Below are positions 21,357 through 33,825 of a stretch of DNA of 64,000 nt, piece after piece; position 1 is the first letter of the stretch, and each line of letters starts with the position of its first letter. The notes beneath the pieces were generated by a model. It had not been told where the DNA came from, ran no database searches, and was given only the letters and a program-made list of their open reading frames with translations. Source of the DNA: Sanderia malayensis (lineage: Eukaryota > Cnidaria > Scyphozoa > Semaeostomeae > Pelagiidae); assembly GCA_013076295.1 (NCBI GenBank), contig RQOL01000519.1, positions 3,338,488 through 3,402,487 on the forward strand, written 5' to 3'. Made by a program: the position numbers and the translations under genes.

Positions 21357-21745
21357 TGCTGCGCTTACACGAGAACTTTCGAACGGTTCCATTGGAACTA
21401 TTCGAAATTATTGCTCAAAGCTCTGCTGTGGAGGCGCGCTTGACAAACTTAAAGGGCGCCATTTTTGTGATTCCCTTTCTTCACGACCACATGACGCTCA
21501 CAATTTATGCCTCATTTCCTATCCGTACTCATTTTGGAACCGTTCCACGTCCACCTGTTTACACGAGCATTTTGGAACGGTTCCGTGAAGTGGTTCCAAA
21601 TGGAACTTTCTTCTAAGCGATCCCATTTGTGTACGGCTAGCAGTTACATTTGGAACGGTTCCGACAGATCTCGTGTAATAGGAACGCCTAATCCTACTCA
21701 TTTTGGTACGGTTTCAAATGGAACCGGTCCTGTGTAAACACAGCC
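21357..21745. mobile_element. Harbinger-type MITE, 389 bp
   Basis: The left end TGCTGCGCTTACACG and right end CGTGTAAACACAGCC-like (GTGTAAACACAGCC) are imperfect inverted repeats, flanked by TTA on both sides (21354-21356, 21746-21748). The interior is built of repeated GGAACGGTTCC palindromes. Short Leu/Phe-rich frames across it are spurious. Confidence 0.65.
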
Positions 21746-22586
21746 TTAATTTTTGGGGCTAGCACATTCTAGTAAGAAGAGATACCATTAAGCAAATGTA
21801 AGTAGTTTATTTTTTCTAAGAATGTGCTAGAGCGTTTCAGTTTCCTGTATGCAAGTGTCATTTAACAGAGTTTCTACCATATTTCATCCAGCAAATGAAG
21901 TATATAAAAGGAAAAATAATTCAAATGATTTACTCATGAATGCCAGTTATGGCATCAATCTCCAGAACGGCTGCTTATTATTTTCTTTAAATTTGATTTT
22001 TAAGGAAGGTGTGTTTTGCATGAGTTCCTCGATGTATAATATTCTATTCGAAAGCATCTACTTTTATAAGAGAATGGCTCGAGTGCTCGAAGAAGCTTAA
22101 CAGCTATATAAAACATAAATGCTTGTTTCCCAAATTGTGGGAATACCTTCAATTTTTTCGAGAGTATTTGAGATTGAATAGATTAACTAGACAGAGAAAA
22201 GCTTATTCGTAGTAAACAAAGGAGCTGGCCACGCAGAACAAAGTGCCTATATACCTCGTATTGATCAGTGGAATACCTTTTCAATGCGAAACATGCTTAT
22301 CGACAACCATTATACAAGTAATTCTGGAGAAATAATTCCATTGTAGTCTCATTAAGTTAAGAAAGAAATTTCTTCCAATGAACAAATGGACCTCACTTAG
22401 AGGATTGATGACAAATAAAGACAGTATTTGTAAAAAAATGGCGGGTTTCTAAGCTCCAATATCTATTTTTCATACTTTACTTCATAGAATAATCCTAATA
22501 TCAAAGCAATGTTACTTTATCATGACATAGTCCTTGGTTATTGTGCTGTGACAACATTTAATACTACTGCGCGATGTACTTTAACA

Positions 22587-22636
22587 AATCATTCAAGATC
22601 CACATTGAATGCATTCAATGTGGACCTTGAATGATT
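22587..22636. other. 50-bp near-perfect palindrome (copy A)
   Basis: Arms AATCATTCAAGATCCACATT / complement meet without a loop at GAATGCATTC. There is one mismatched position here; the same site in copy B (36306-36355) is perfect. Confidence 0.85.
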
Positions 22637-23879
22637 GGATAGTTACAATTGTTGCGGAATATATCCTGCTCTGATTCTTTAGTTTGAAAGAACTTAGCCT
22701 TGATGTTGCTACCGAGAAACACATACACATGTCGTTTCGTAATTTTCTCAATTCTCAATACAATCTCTGCTTAAATTTCACAAAACCAAGTTACTTAAAG
22801 GTATGAAAAGGAAATTACGTGATTGTTGTTAATTGAAATTGTCCAATAGGAGTAAGCTAGGAAGAGTTTACCCATGAAAAACAAGTTAGTCATTTCCCTA
22901 ACCTCGTCTTGTGTTAGAGGCTATTACGTAAATGTTACAATGTATTACAATAGAAAAAAAATTTCATGACTAATAAAGCATGCCGTACCTGTAGTCAAAC
23001 TATGAATGAAGTAAGTAGTTAAATGAATAAAGGTAAAAAACATATAAAGGTCTAAGGGTCTGGAAGCTATATTCGCAACAACAATATTAGACAGGGAATT
23101 TATCATAACATTCTAGCAAATCGGGTAACGGAAAATCTGAAGGCAGTTTTGGCATCTGTGGGGGTTGGTGGTCATTTTAAGCCTTGGGAACATTCTGGCA
23201 AATTTGCCATTGTGACGTAATCGATGACGTCATGTGACCGCGGTCACAAGAAATCCGACCTCCGAATATCCGACCTCTGATTAGTTCATTGGAAAGAGTA
23301 TCGGAAACCGAACAAATAATTATAAAACACTAATATATTTTGACTTATCTTTCGAGAGATATAGCCATTTCAAAAGTGTCGAAAAATTCAAAATGGCGGA
23401 TAGAAAATTTTGCTCGATTCGGATATCTGAGCCGAATTAAACGAGTGGAGGGTTTATTTCATTGTTAATGCAATAAAACAGTAACATAATAAGCAAAACA
23501 TTTAAATGGGAGCTGCTGACCTGAAATTAAAGCTTTATAAAAACTAAGTTTGATTGTTACGTTATGGAAGCCATTCATCAAAGGAATCGTCACTTGAAGA
23601 GAAATCAGACATTTCCCGACATACTTTCTTCATCATAAAATCGAAAACTTCTGGCCCTTTTGTTCTACTTACTGCACTTTCCTTATCACCCTCCTCACCT
23701 CCGTTGTACATTTCTTCATCTGTGCCTACCTGCTTCGTCAAAAAATTAGACTTGCTTCCAACTTTTTTCCCTTCTTGGTCTTTCCCCTTATTTGGTGCTG
23801 CCATCATCATTCATTTCCGAATCTGCGTCTTGTGGATCCCGTTGCTTAGCCCCCAGCCCCAAACTTCTTTGGTTTCCCA

Positions 23880-24650
23880 TGCAGTGACAGAGATGGTGGC
23901 AACTGCTTCTATTTGAACCCAACAGGCGCAACAAGCTGGACTTCTTCATCCCATTTCCATCCATTCATTTCCATTGAATCATCTGGCATCATTATTTCAG
24001 TGCAGCGAAGCCAGTGGAATAGCTGATAATTCACTCCTTTGGTTGCTTCTTCAGCTGAATCTGGATCCGAAGGAATGGCACTTGACAACTTTACCTTCGA
24101 CTCTTTGTAAATTCGCAATCGGGTCGTGACATATTTCTGTTGTCTTTTCATTGTAGAAAACGGTTCTAATGAACTTCTTACTTTTTCTAATTCAAACTCT
24201 TTGATAGTCGATGGTTTTCCTAATCTATCTAGCAGACGAAATTTTCTAATGCTTTAAGCAATTTTTTCAAAACTTTAACTTTTCCAACCTTAAAGAAGTA
24301 AGACGTTGTGTCGTATCCGACAGAGCATGGATTGCTGACAAGGCATTTTGCACATCTCAGCAGGTCCCATAGCAACAGATATTGAGTGAAGTCAGTGACC
24401 CTTCTGTCATGACGAATGGTTGCTGCAATTACTTTCTTCCATCTTCACAATGAATGTAATTGAAAATTATTATTATAATGTCTTCTTTGTTTTCCCATCT
24501 GTAAAAACTCATTCCAATTTGCTCCCAGGGGCATGTGCTGACCGAAACCTTCTAGCCTGACATTTAATCCTGTCTCCCCGCGAGCCTTTCTTGTGCTGCT
24601 CTTTACAATTCGTTCGCTATACGTATAGTTGATTATCCCCAAAACAGATG
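23880..24650 (-). pseudogene. repeat-borne ORF fragment, left arm of the foldback element
   Basis: On the minus strand, broken frames read INYTYSERIVKSSTRKARGE, NVRLEGFGQHMPLGANWNEF, GYDTTSYFFKVGKVKVLKKL and PDPDSAEEATKGVNYQLFHW, then CTEIMMPDDSMEMNGWKWDE. I recognise this as the C-terminal half of an uncharacterised protein type common in cnidarian repeats, whose enzymatic role I cannot name. Frameshifts and stops are present. The inverted twin is at 25085-25815. Confidence 0.55.
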
Positions 24651-25084
24651 GTGTTGACCCTTAAGGTGGCTGCAGAAAACGAAGCAAACTGATAATCCAC
24701 TCCCTGTAAATGTTTATTTTTTTTGAGATTTTAATGTCCTTACTGCTGCAAGTCCATCTACTTTTGGGAGAGGTGCTTGTTGACAAATTCGATTTGGAGA
24801 TCAATACATTTTGTAGCGAGGCTTTATCTGACTGTCGAAGTGAACCAGTCGGAGTGGCTAAAGGAAGGGCAACAGATATGATAGGGAAGCAAAAAGCATC
24901 CTCCGAACTCATTGCTTTTACTAAAATGAGATCAAACGCTTGGAAATCTTCTTTTAATAATGACACGGAATGATACAGCAATCGTCTTCTAACAATGATG
25001 GTATCGGACTTGACATGCGCAATGCCTTGTATACGACCGAGCAATCCATGCTCGGTCGTATGCGACACAACGTCTTACTTCTTT

Positions 25085-25815
25085 AAGGTTGGAAAAGTTC
25101 AAATTTTGAAAAAATTGCTCAAAGCACTAGAACATTTCGTCTGCTAGATGGATTAGGAAAACCATGGACTACCAAAGAGTCTGAATTAGAAAAAGTAAAG
25201 GAGTTCATTAGAACCGTTTTCTACAATGAAAAGACAACTGAAATATGTCACGACCCGATTGCGAATTGACAAAGAGTTGAAGGTAAAGCCGTCAAGTGCC
25301 ATTCCTCCGGATCCAGATTCAGCTAAAGAAGCAACCAAAGGAGTGAATTATCAGCTATTCCACTGGCTTCGCTGCACTGAAATAATGATGCCAGATGTTT
25401 CAATGGAAATGAATGGATGGAAATGGGATGAAGAAGTCCAGCTTGTTGCGCCTGTTTGGTTCAAAGGGAAAAAGTTGCCCCCATCTCTGTCATTGCACGG
25501 GAAACCAAAGAAGTTTGGGGCTGGGGGCTAAGCAACGGGATCCACAAGACGCAGATTCGGAAATGAATGATGATGGCAGCACCAAATAAGGGGAAAGACC
25601 AAGAAGGAAAAAAAGTTGGAAGCAAGTCTAATTTTTTGCCGAAGCAGGTAGGCACAGATGAAGAAATGTACAACGGAGGTGAGGAGGGTGATAAGGAAAG
25701 TGCAGTAAGTAGAACAAAAGGGCCAGAAGTTTTCGATTTTATGATGAAGAAAGTATGTCGGGAAATGTCTGATTTCTCTTCAAGTGACGATTCCTTTGAT
25801 GAATGGCTTCCATAA
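25085..25815 (+). pseudogene. repeat-borne ORF fragment, right arm of the foldback element
   Basis: Plus-strand frames 25226-25531 (KEATKGVNYQLFHWLRC, NGWKWDEEVQLVAPVWFKGK, LPPSLS) and 25567-25815 (an acidic tail ending FSSSDDSFDEWLP) are the inverted copy of the left-arm fragment. This copy reads VAPVWFKGKKLPPSL without the stop found in the left arm (VAPVGFK then stop). It is a fragment of a larger gene, with no catalytic motif that I can assign. Confidence 0.55.
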
Positions 25816-26639
25816 CGTAACAATCAAACTTAGTTTTTATAAAGCTTATTTTCAGGTCAGCAGCTCCCATTTAAATGTTTTGCTTATTATGTTACTGTTT
25901 TATTGCACTAACAATGAAATAAACCCTCCACTCGTTTAATTCGGCTCAGATATCCGAATCGAGCAAAATTTTCTATCCGCCATTTTGAATTTTTCGACAC
26001 TTTTGAAATGGCTATATCTCTCGAAAGATAAGCCAAAATATATTAGTGTTTTATAATTATTTGTTCGGTTTCCGATACTCTTTCCAATGAACTAATCAGA
26101 GGTTGGATATTCGGAGGTCGGATTTCTTGTGACCGCGGTCACATGACGTCATCGATTACGTCACAATGGCAAATTTGCCAGAATGTTCCCAAGGCTTAAA
26201 ATGACCACCTACCCCCAGAGATGCCAAAACTGCCTTCAGATTTTCCGTTACCCGATTTGCTAGAATGTTATGATAAATTCCCTGTCTATATATCTTGAAG
26301 CCCCAAAGCATTTGGTATACTATTTAACGTGTCTAAGACTAGAAATGGATTAATAATTCTAATACTTGTTTGCTATTAATGTAATGTCTAAAATTATGCT
26401 ATTTGAGATGCTTCTAAAACCCTTGACTGAGATGAAACATAGCTCACCAGATACGTCGAAGATACGTCGAGTCTAATCACAACGGTCTAATCCATAAAAT
26501 CTTTGCTTTTCCTATTCATACTTTTTATTATAGAACTTTACGCCAAGTCGAGTTGAGGTTGAAGATTCAGAATGCCTTTCATAAAGCTGTGCTATGTGTT
26601 AATAATAGTTGATAAAACTTAACTTAACTCTTTTTACAG

Positions 26640-29600
26640 GCCCCAATAGAAAAAGCAGACAATCGAGACTCACAGGAAGGTAGGAAAAACCATCATAGAA
26701 AATGTTTAATTATTTTCATATATAGATAAAGAGAGGGCTGCTGCTAGTAATCAAATTGAAAATTATTGGCAATGAAAGGCCTTTATGTGAAGCAACTTCA
26801 CAAAATCAGGGAATCAAACATTCAGCCGACAAGCGTATTTACATTTAACATTTCTACAATGCTTCCATTAACGATTTCTTTTCATTACTGACGGCGAGTA
26901 ATGTTCAATGCGTTATGCAGGCAGATTATCATATAGTAGATTTATATTATCATACTCATTTTTTTCCTTTGCTCAACGTCACTAACACGTTGTTTAAACC
27001 TGTTTCATTTTAGAGAGAGAACCTGATGGATCCCCTGCTAAAAAGAAGTATCGTCACGGAGAGATACAAGGTCAAGGTATCACATTTATTTTGCTCTGAA
27101 AAACTGTATTTTAAGAAAGGGAACGGTAAGCATCACAGCTGGGATTGTCTAAGCAACAAGCACTACATATTTATTCAAAAACCTACAATTCATGATATTT
27201 AGGAGACATATTCCAGCAGTTATTCAAGTAAAAATATAACAAAACAGCAGAACAGAAACAAATTGATGAAAGAGCGTGTACATATAATAATATATTTTGG
27301 CCCAGGCGCCACGCAGCCGATCCGTTAGTGGCCTGGCAGTAATCCTCAAATGAGGCAAAGGACGTCGACATGAAGCCACAAGCCCAAAGAGTGGCATAAC
27401 TGTTTGTGCTTAGTATGGGCCAAGTGGGAAAATTGCCAGTATAGTGTGCGCGCGGATACGCACAGGGAACTGTCAATTATACTAAAAACAATCCGCAGTT
27501 TGTATGTGTCACGCGCATCACCCAATGAACCCTGACTCACATTTGCCCCAAAGTTGCATCCCTTGGAAAAGCCATTTATTTTGGGTAGGAAGCAGCATTT
27601 GTTCTAAAAATGGCAACAATATATGAAATAGCAAATATTCAGTGGTGAGGAGAGGGGGGTCATGAGGGTCTTTTTGTGCCTAAGTAAGAAACAAAATGGG
27701 AAGAAGATTAATGCCCTTTCGAAATTATATGACGTAGCAATGAGAAACAAAAAGGAACAAAAACATATCACTAATTTTTTTGTTTAACAGAACAGAAAGA
27801 AATAAAAGTAGATGAAATAAAATAGTAATGGAAAAATTGACATCATGTGGTAATATCGACTTTGCTTTGTGATGTGAAACATGTTTCAGGGGTTTTTCCT
27901 GTTGCAATCTATCACAGCAATGACTGTTGTCATCCTGTAAACTGTTTTTGGAACAATATAGTGTGCCATTTAAGCGCGAATACTTGAGGGGGGTCCAACA
28001 GACATTCTGGCCCATTTGTGTTTGGAATTCTTCACAAAAATGTCCCTACTGTACAACGAACTCCCGCTATTGCGAACTGTTTTATCGGCTCCTACAGAGT
28101 TCGTTATAACGGGATTCTACTGTAACTGTTTTTATAATAATGGCTCACAGTTGAGCAAACTCCTCATATAATAGATATAGCACTAGAAACTGTGGCTAAG
28201 CCCAAATTATAATTACTATTAATAAACAAAACAATACATCTATGAAAATATCAGCTTTGCAGTGTTTTTGTTCCAAGGAAATACAACAATACAATAAATG
28301 TAATTAATCTGTGGCATAGAATCAGCTTTTCTGCCCACCAAAAGGATAATTTTTGGGTTGACACAAGTTTATTGTTGATTGTTCGGCCACTTGGTATAAA
28401 AATTTGGTTGGGTAATGCTTTTCTCAAAACATATCCAATGCTACCAGATCTCTCATAACTTTGCCTCAACAATTCTCAGCTTCATGTACATAAAATTAAT
28501 TCCTATAGACGTACTTTACGTATTCTCTTCATGAGCATGTTGTTTCTATCTGAAAATTGTAGAGGCGGAAGGGACAAAGCATAAAGGCATAAGTGAAAAA
28601 AGTCCAATACCAGCAAACCAAAATGGACATGTCATGCTCTCTTATCAATGGGACAGCCAAAAAATTGTCATGCGTGTTAGAGACAAGCTTCAAGAACTGG
28701 GATGCTTAACCTGGATGGATGTCGACAAAATTCAAGGGAACATTTATCATAAGATGGCAGAAGGAGTCGAAGAAGCAATTGTTATTGTTCCTTTTTTATC
28801 GTCCAAGTATGACAGCTCTGAAAATTGCATGAGGGAATTAAACTACGCTGCCGTAAGACACTGCTGCTCTTTTTTATTCATCTTGCATTATCATGGAAAC
28901 GTTACACCAATTGTTTTATATTTTATCACTCAAAATTTACTTTTTAACTTTTTAATGCACTCACAGGACCATAAAAAGAGGATTGTCCCAGTCATTCTTG
29001 ATGAGAGTTACAAAAGGAAAGGGCCATCTGGTTTAATTATTTCAGGAAAGCTTTACATAGATTTCTCAGATGAGTTACGTTTTGATTCAAATATCAAGGC
29101 ACTGAAAAGAGAAATTGACGCAGCACTCGGTGAGAGTTAACATGCTAAGAAATTACCAAATGTTAAAATGGTATAAAAAGTGGAGTGAAAAGAAACATAT
29201 GTCTTTCTTCCTTATGTTAATTATATATTTATATATTATTGTGTTTAACAAACTATTGTATACGATACTTCACAAATAGGAACTGCAAGTCACATAAAGT
29301 TGACTACTTATTAATGACTGCATAACAAAGTTGAATAAGAAAACTACACGTATTTCTGACGACACATCAATTAACAGCAAATTTCGCAATGATTGTAAGC
29401 TTTTCCAATTTAGGGCATTATTGAATAAAGTGAATAAACCGTTTTATGCCAATAAGACAATTAATTAACAACGTAATTTAAATTTGGTAATCCATGATAT
29501 TGTTCGACTGATGTCAGGAACTATCGTTTTCATACGAGACAGATCTCAACAACTTGAGTGTTTTTCATTCATTCACAATCACCATTTTTCGATTGGACTA

Positions 29601-29810
29601 GAGAAAGTGTAATTACATTAAGCCCAGTCACTAATGCTATTACCTTTCTTTGTTTTTAGGTAAGCAGTTACCACCAACGTCAAAGAACCGCGACTCAGGT
29701 ATGAGTTTAAAGTTCTAATCGTGTATCACAACTTTTTCAAAAATGTTATAGATTTTGAACATAATATTTTTTCTGTTTTGCAGAAAAAAAAGAAGAATCA
29801 TTGCTCGACA
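26640..29810 (+). CDS. TIR-domain exons of a probable TIR-NACHT receptor gene (copy A)
   Basis: Exons: 26640-26679, 27014-27076, 28563-28852, 28967-29129, 29660-29698 and 29784-29810, all with GT/AG borders. From 27014 the exon joins read in phase 1, apart from the phase-0 intron splitting the TIR domain. The TIR domain starts GHVMLSYQWDSQKIVMRV, has a WMDVDKIQG loop, ends VPFLSSKYDSSENCMRELNY, and after the intron reads KKRIVPVILDES...LYIDFSDELRF. The Glu in CMRELNYA aligns with the catalytic-Glu position of NAD-consuming TIR domains, so NADase activity is possible (inference). The flanking small exons encode polar linkers with recurring NRDS motifs. No start codon exon was identified. The last exon leaves one base that fits the NACHT exon at 50488. 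Confidence 0.72.
28046..28122. repeat. pogo/Tigger-like terminal fragment (copy A; also about 38585-38662)
   Basis: The complement of the right end reads CAGTAGAATCCCGTTATAAC then GAAC, resembling pogo/Tigger ends, with TA following. A related CGAACTCCCGCTATTGCGAA motif precedes it. Too short to classify firmly. Confidence 0.3.
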
Positions 29811-30882
29811 GTGAGTAAAGTAATTTATTTATTTGTTATCAAATTTAAGTAATTTGCACAAGATAGCTCATGGATGCATTACAATTCCAGGCTCTTTAAT
29901 TGTGAAAACAGCGTGCAAGTTTATCTCTAAAATTAAACGACACTAAACTGTCTGGGCAGGTCTACTTGTAGTAAAGGTAGATTATCCTAATTATCGCCCC
30001 TAATAATTATCCTAATAATTAGATTCTTTTGCTGAGAAATGCAGTTGGTCCTCTTTATGTTCATATGAGGTGAGCTATCTCACTTCAGCGAGATCTCACT
30101 GTCGCGGCAGTGGGATTTCACAATGAAGTATATTCTCTTTTTCCAACAATTCAACATGTTCGCCGAAGAGAAAACTTTCTTAATATTTGTTTACGTGCTG
30201 GAAGAACGAGATTCTTGAAGGGTGATCCTTACTGACTACGCATTGTCTATATCAATGCAAGCAGAAATAAACTTGCCCCAGGGTACTGCCTCTCAAACCT
30301 CTAGGACTGAAACCTCAAACCTCTCATATCGCAATAGCAAAGATAATAACGAAAACATGGCATATCTTCATTGTTTTTCCTTATTTCTTGCCTGAATTCA
30401 TTAGCAAGAGTAAATACACATTGTTGTTTATTTAAAATATGGCGAAATTCATGAAAATCCATGAATGACATGCCATGTTTTTGTTCTCATATCTTTGTTA
30501 TTAGGATGAATTCTAAAATTCAGGCCGATGGAAATTTAGAAAAACTATTGCTCTTTTGAAAAATGTTTGTTTGAAGTTGTTTTTTGAAACTATATGTGGC
30601 AGCAACGTTAAATGAAAATATCACTTTCTCACAGCTCGGCGGGATTTTTGCCTCCATGACAGGCACTTTTGTTGCGTTTTGTTATCTTTTATTCTCTACA
30701 CAACTCATGTTCGTTTTCCCCATAAACATGCCACGGATATGGATTGAATATTCACATAAACAATAGCTTATGTTGATTGACTTTAAGGAATTGTCTGCCC
30801 TAAACACAACAAGTAAAACAATATGATTATATATAAGTAAAGGCGTGTTTTGAATGCTCATCAAAGCAATGATGTGATAACT
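29811..30882. other. intronic or intergenic sequence without recognised gene
   Basis: Follows the last small TIR-gene exon. Only short inverted motifs are visible (GTGAGCTATCTCAC near 30070, GAGATCTC). The copy B equivalent is 40379-41893. Confidence 0.5.
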
Positions 30883-33600
30883 TGTTGTAATGGGTTCGGG
30901 AGACCAATAGAATGACTCACCTTATCACACACTCCCTTTATTTCATCTGCAACGTAATATAACATATGTTTAGTACTTATGAAATAACAACAATTTTCTT
31001 AAACCTTCAAGTCCTTTCAACAAAATGTCTTTATATAGAATATAATTGTGCATAGGAATACAAACATAAATAAACAATTAGTTGAAGTGTGTCTTTTCCA
31101 ATACGTTACCCCATCAGAGCAGAATTCCTACGTGGTCTGGACTCCAACGTGGCAACTACTGGTGGCGCTTGCGGTTGTACTTATTGCTGTGGTTGTACTG
31201 TGGCTACGACGGCGCTTGCCCCTGTGTACTTCACTGACTACCCGGACTACGCACTTCCGACGGTACCAAATGTCTTAAAGTTCGCTTCAGCACTACCTTG
31301 CCATTTTTTTCAGCTCTGATCTCGTGGATTTATCATTCCCGACAATTAAGTTGATGATCTTCCCAATTTTCCAAAATTCTTTTTTCCAATACTTCCCTGA
31401 TAACAGCAATGTCATTCAGCTTAATTATAGGATCACTCAACGAGCTATCCCTTCATTTTGGTCGTACGCTTCCAGAAGACCCAATAGGTATTCTTTCTTC
31501 CACAATAATGCAAATTTGTTTAGCACCTGTGATTAAATTGTACCCGTTTTGAAAAAAGTTTCTTACGTATTGCAAGTATCGAGGTAGCTATGCATGTTTT
31601 GGCAAACGACTTAAATGTTAATGAATGTTAATATCACCGAGAACATGTACAAAAAGGTGTATTTTACTTAGTTTTAACTGTATTTACGTGGATTTATTTG
31701 TAATTAGTGTGAATGCTCCGGCCTTTAATCTAATGGCATTATGTTAATGGGTACAATATCCCCTTGTTATCGTCAAATACGAAAGTCAATGTGCGTGAAT
31801 TCACTACACTTTCAATTCAATCAGAATTGTATTAATTATGTTTAACACTTTGCAGTAACCTTTCCCAAGATTCCCCTTCCAAGGGTCCTAATTTTGGTTC
31901 TGCCAAAAATTTCCACTCGACACCTTTTGTTACAAATTATTTTTTCAAACGAGGGGTGCAAACCAACTTCTTGATTTCCTTCGAAGCAGATTTGAGTTTA
32001 GCGTTATCTTAGCGTTATCACTAATGATAAGGCATAGCTAGTAAACGACGTCTTATAAATCAAAGTGCCCTCTTGGCAAACTCACAGTTGACAAAGTGCC
32101 CTTGTTGCAAAGTTGGGAGATTGGGAGACATTGATAGGATGTTGTGTTACTGGCAGGAAGTTGTGAGCAAATTGCTGTGGTGAAACTCGATTACGATTAG
32201 GGGTTAATCGCGGTGTGAGCAGAAATTAAAAATTGTTTCCCTGCAGCATACATGACTAGATTTAATGCAAAAAGCTAACACATTACCAGCGATATTAAAG
32301 TAACAGTAATCGAAGTTACAAAAAGGCTAACAACACACAAAACCTGGTTGTGAAAAATAATTTTATATACAGTACTGTCGAGCCTTCAAGAGCGAGCAGA
32401 GAAGCAACAAGCAACACAAATCTAATCGTTCGCTTCGTTTGTTCACCTGCAGGATTCACCGACCAGCCTAGTCTAAATAAATGAAACAGCCTAACTTTAC
32501 AAGCAAAACAAAAACAAATTTAAAATGAAATATGATAGCCAGTGAAGGTTCTGCATGCAGGTACAGGCAGTGCCGCATTTACCCATGGGCCAACTGGGCC
32601 CGGGCCCAGAGGCCCCCTAAGATTCTTAGATTTAGGGGCCCCGAGCAAAATTTCGGAAAACCTATGAACTATTGTTGATTTTATTCTTGTGTTTGAATTG
32701 AGAACTAATGTCTTCAAACAACACAGTGGCTTCATTTTGTGACAATATGTGATCCTCTAAATGACACATTATTCCTTGAAGTTGGATGTCATAAACTGAT
32801 TTTGGCGCCATCAGCCAGAAATCATGATTTTCTTTTTATTTTACTTCCATTAGCAAGTTGTTAGTATGCTAATAAAATTATGCTTACAGGGTACTGAGGA
32901 CTATACACGTGACAACAATTTTTGTTTACATATTTCAAGGGGCCCAAATCAATTTTGGGCCCAGGGTCCCAACTGACTTAAATGTGGCCCTGGGTACAGG
33001 TACATGTAGTAGCCAGCTAGGCCCAAGCTAGTCCAACCAGGTTGGCTAACCCTCAATCTGTCTCTGCAATAAATCATTAAAATATTGATTCAGATAAATC
33101 CTATTTTCACGAAAACCAGCAAAATGTAATCAACGCTTCATATCCCTCTACGCACAGAGATATAACAACAGTTAATAAAAAATGAAACGACAACATACCT
33201 TTCTAATTTGCCACTCCCAAAATTTATGATTTCTGCACTGCAGAATGTGGCAGAATATGGCAACTGATTGCAACATTTCAAAACATTGGGCCACAAAGGC
33301 CTGTGGGTCTCAAGTCGCAAGGGCATGTGGGTCCAACATTAAAGAGACCGACGCGCTATTGTTTCAGTTAAGACGATTTGGTAATCTCACATTTTCCATT
33401 TTCTGGAAAACTGTGAGTTAAAAACGACAAAACACCCAAATGAAGTCTTTAACAATTAGATTTGCAACCAAGTCGAGATTTACGGTTTTAGCTGAAACAC
33501 ATGTAAATAAATATATGTAGCATTTGACATTTTCTTTGTTTTCCGTATTTGAATTACTCTTTACCGTTAAATTAAAAGAACTCTGACTCACGATTTCATT
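30883..33600 (-). pseudogene. decayed BEL/Pao element (copy A)
   Basis: It starts with an LTR remnant TGTTGTAATGGG (30883) and a CACTCCC polypurine-tract complement, as in the better element at 59506. At 31110-31540 the minus strand matches the BEL C-terminal DUF5641 region, and 31700-32060 matches the integrase C-terminus coding region. After a roughly 1.3-kb interruption holding a hAT MITE, 33418-33600 reads NKENVKCYIYLFTCVSAKTV, the integrase core. Many stops and frameshifts make it dead. The plus-strand hydrophobic frame at 31048-31278 is antisense to it and not a gene. Confidence 0.75.
32568..32992. mobile_element. hAT-type MITE, 425 bp (copy A)
   Basis: Termini CAGTGCCGCATTTA and TAAATGTGGCCCTG are imperfect inverted repeats, flanked by a perfect 8-bp duplication GGTACAGG (32560-32567 and 32993-33000), diagnostic of hAT. 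The interior has GGGCCC-rich ends. Non-coding. Confidence 0.9.
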
Positions 33601-33825
33601 AAAGCCCTCAAGGCATTCTATGCTAAAGCTCACATCAAAAAAGTAATGCGCAAACTGTGCCTGACTTAAGGCCCTGTTACAATGATGAGCACTTTTCGCA
33701 AAATCACACTCTTTTCTCTCTTTGCTTCCACGTTGGCATATTCTTATCTTCATTATCGATATATTTATCTTCGCAGCGAAATTTGTTATGTGGTTCAATG
33801 TAAGCACATTTTCATTGGTTACTCC

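Larger units (their letters stand above)
23088..26288. mobile_element. 3.2-kb foldback-type element with 1.24-kb inverted arms, only in copy A
   Basis: The arms 23088-24335 and 25045-26288 are inverted copies of each other (TAGACAGGGAATTTATC... / ...GATAAATTCCCTGTCTA), separated by about 710 bp. Copy B has the unoccupied site near 36800. Flanks are TA-rich (ATAT / TATAT), so the target duplication length is unclear. Each arm carries the 3' half of the same protein gene reading outward, so the element looks like a palindromic derivative of a longer transposon. The arms contain CRE-like TGACGTCA and the palindrome GTGACCGCGGTCAC. Confidence 0.82.

Noticed and set aside
23554..23916. 120-residue frame (and its twin 25461-25823 on the other strand)
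   Set aside because: Antisense of the acidic C-terminal tail of the repeat-borne protein carried by the foldback arms.
27183..27476. 97-residue minus frame, also at 37720-38013
   Set aside because: Conserved only because the whole segment is duplicated; it lies in the intron between small exons and the TIR exon and has no recognisable domain.
31048..31278. Plus-strand frame with a transmembrane-like VALAVVLIAVVVLW stretch
   Set aside because: Antisense to the decayed BEL C-terminal coding region, matching the minus-strand sequence at 59836-60279.
32568..32992. GGGCCC-rich sequence as a CpG island or promoter
   Set aside because: It is a hAT MITE with an 8-bp target duplication.
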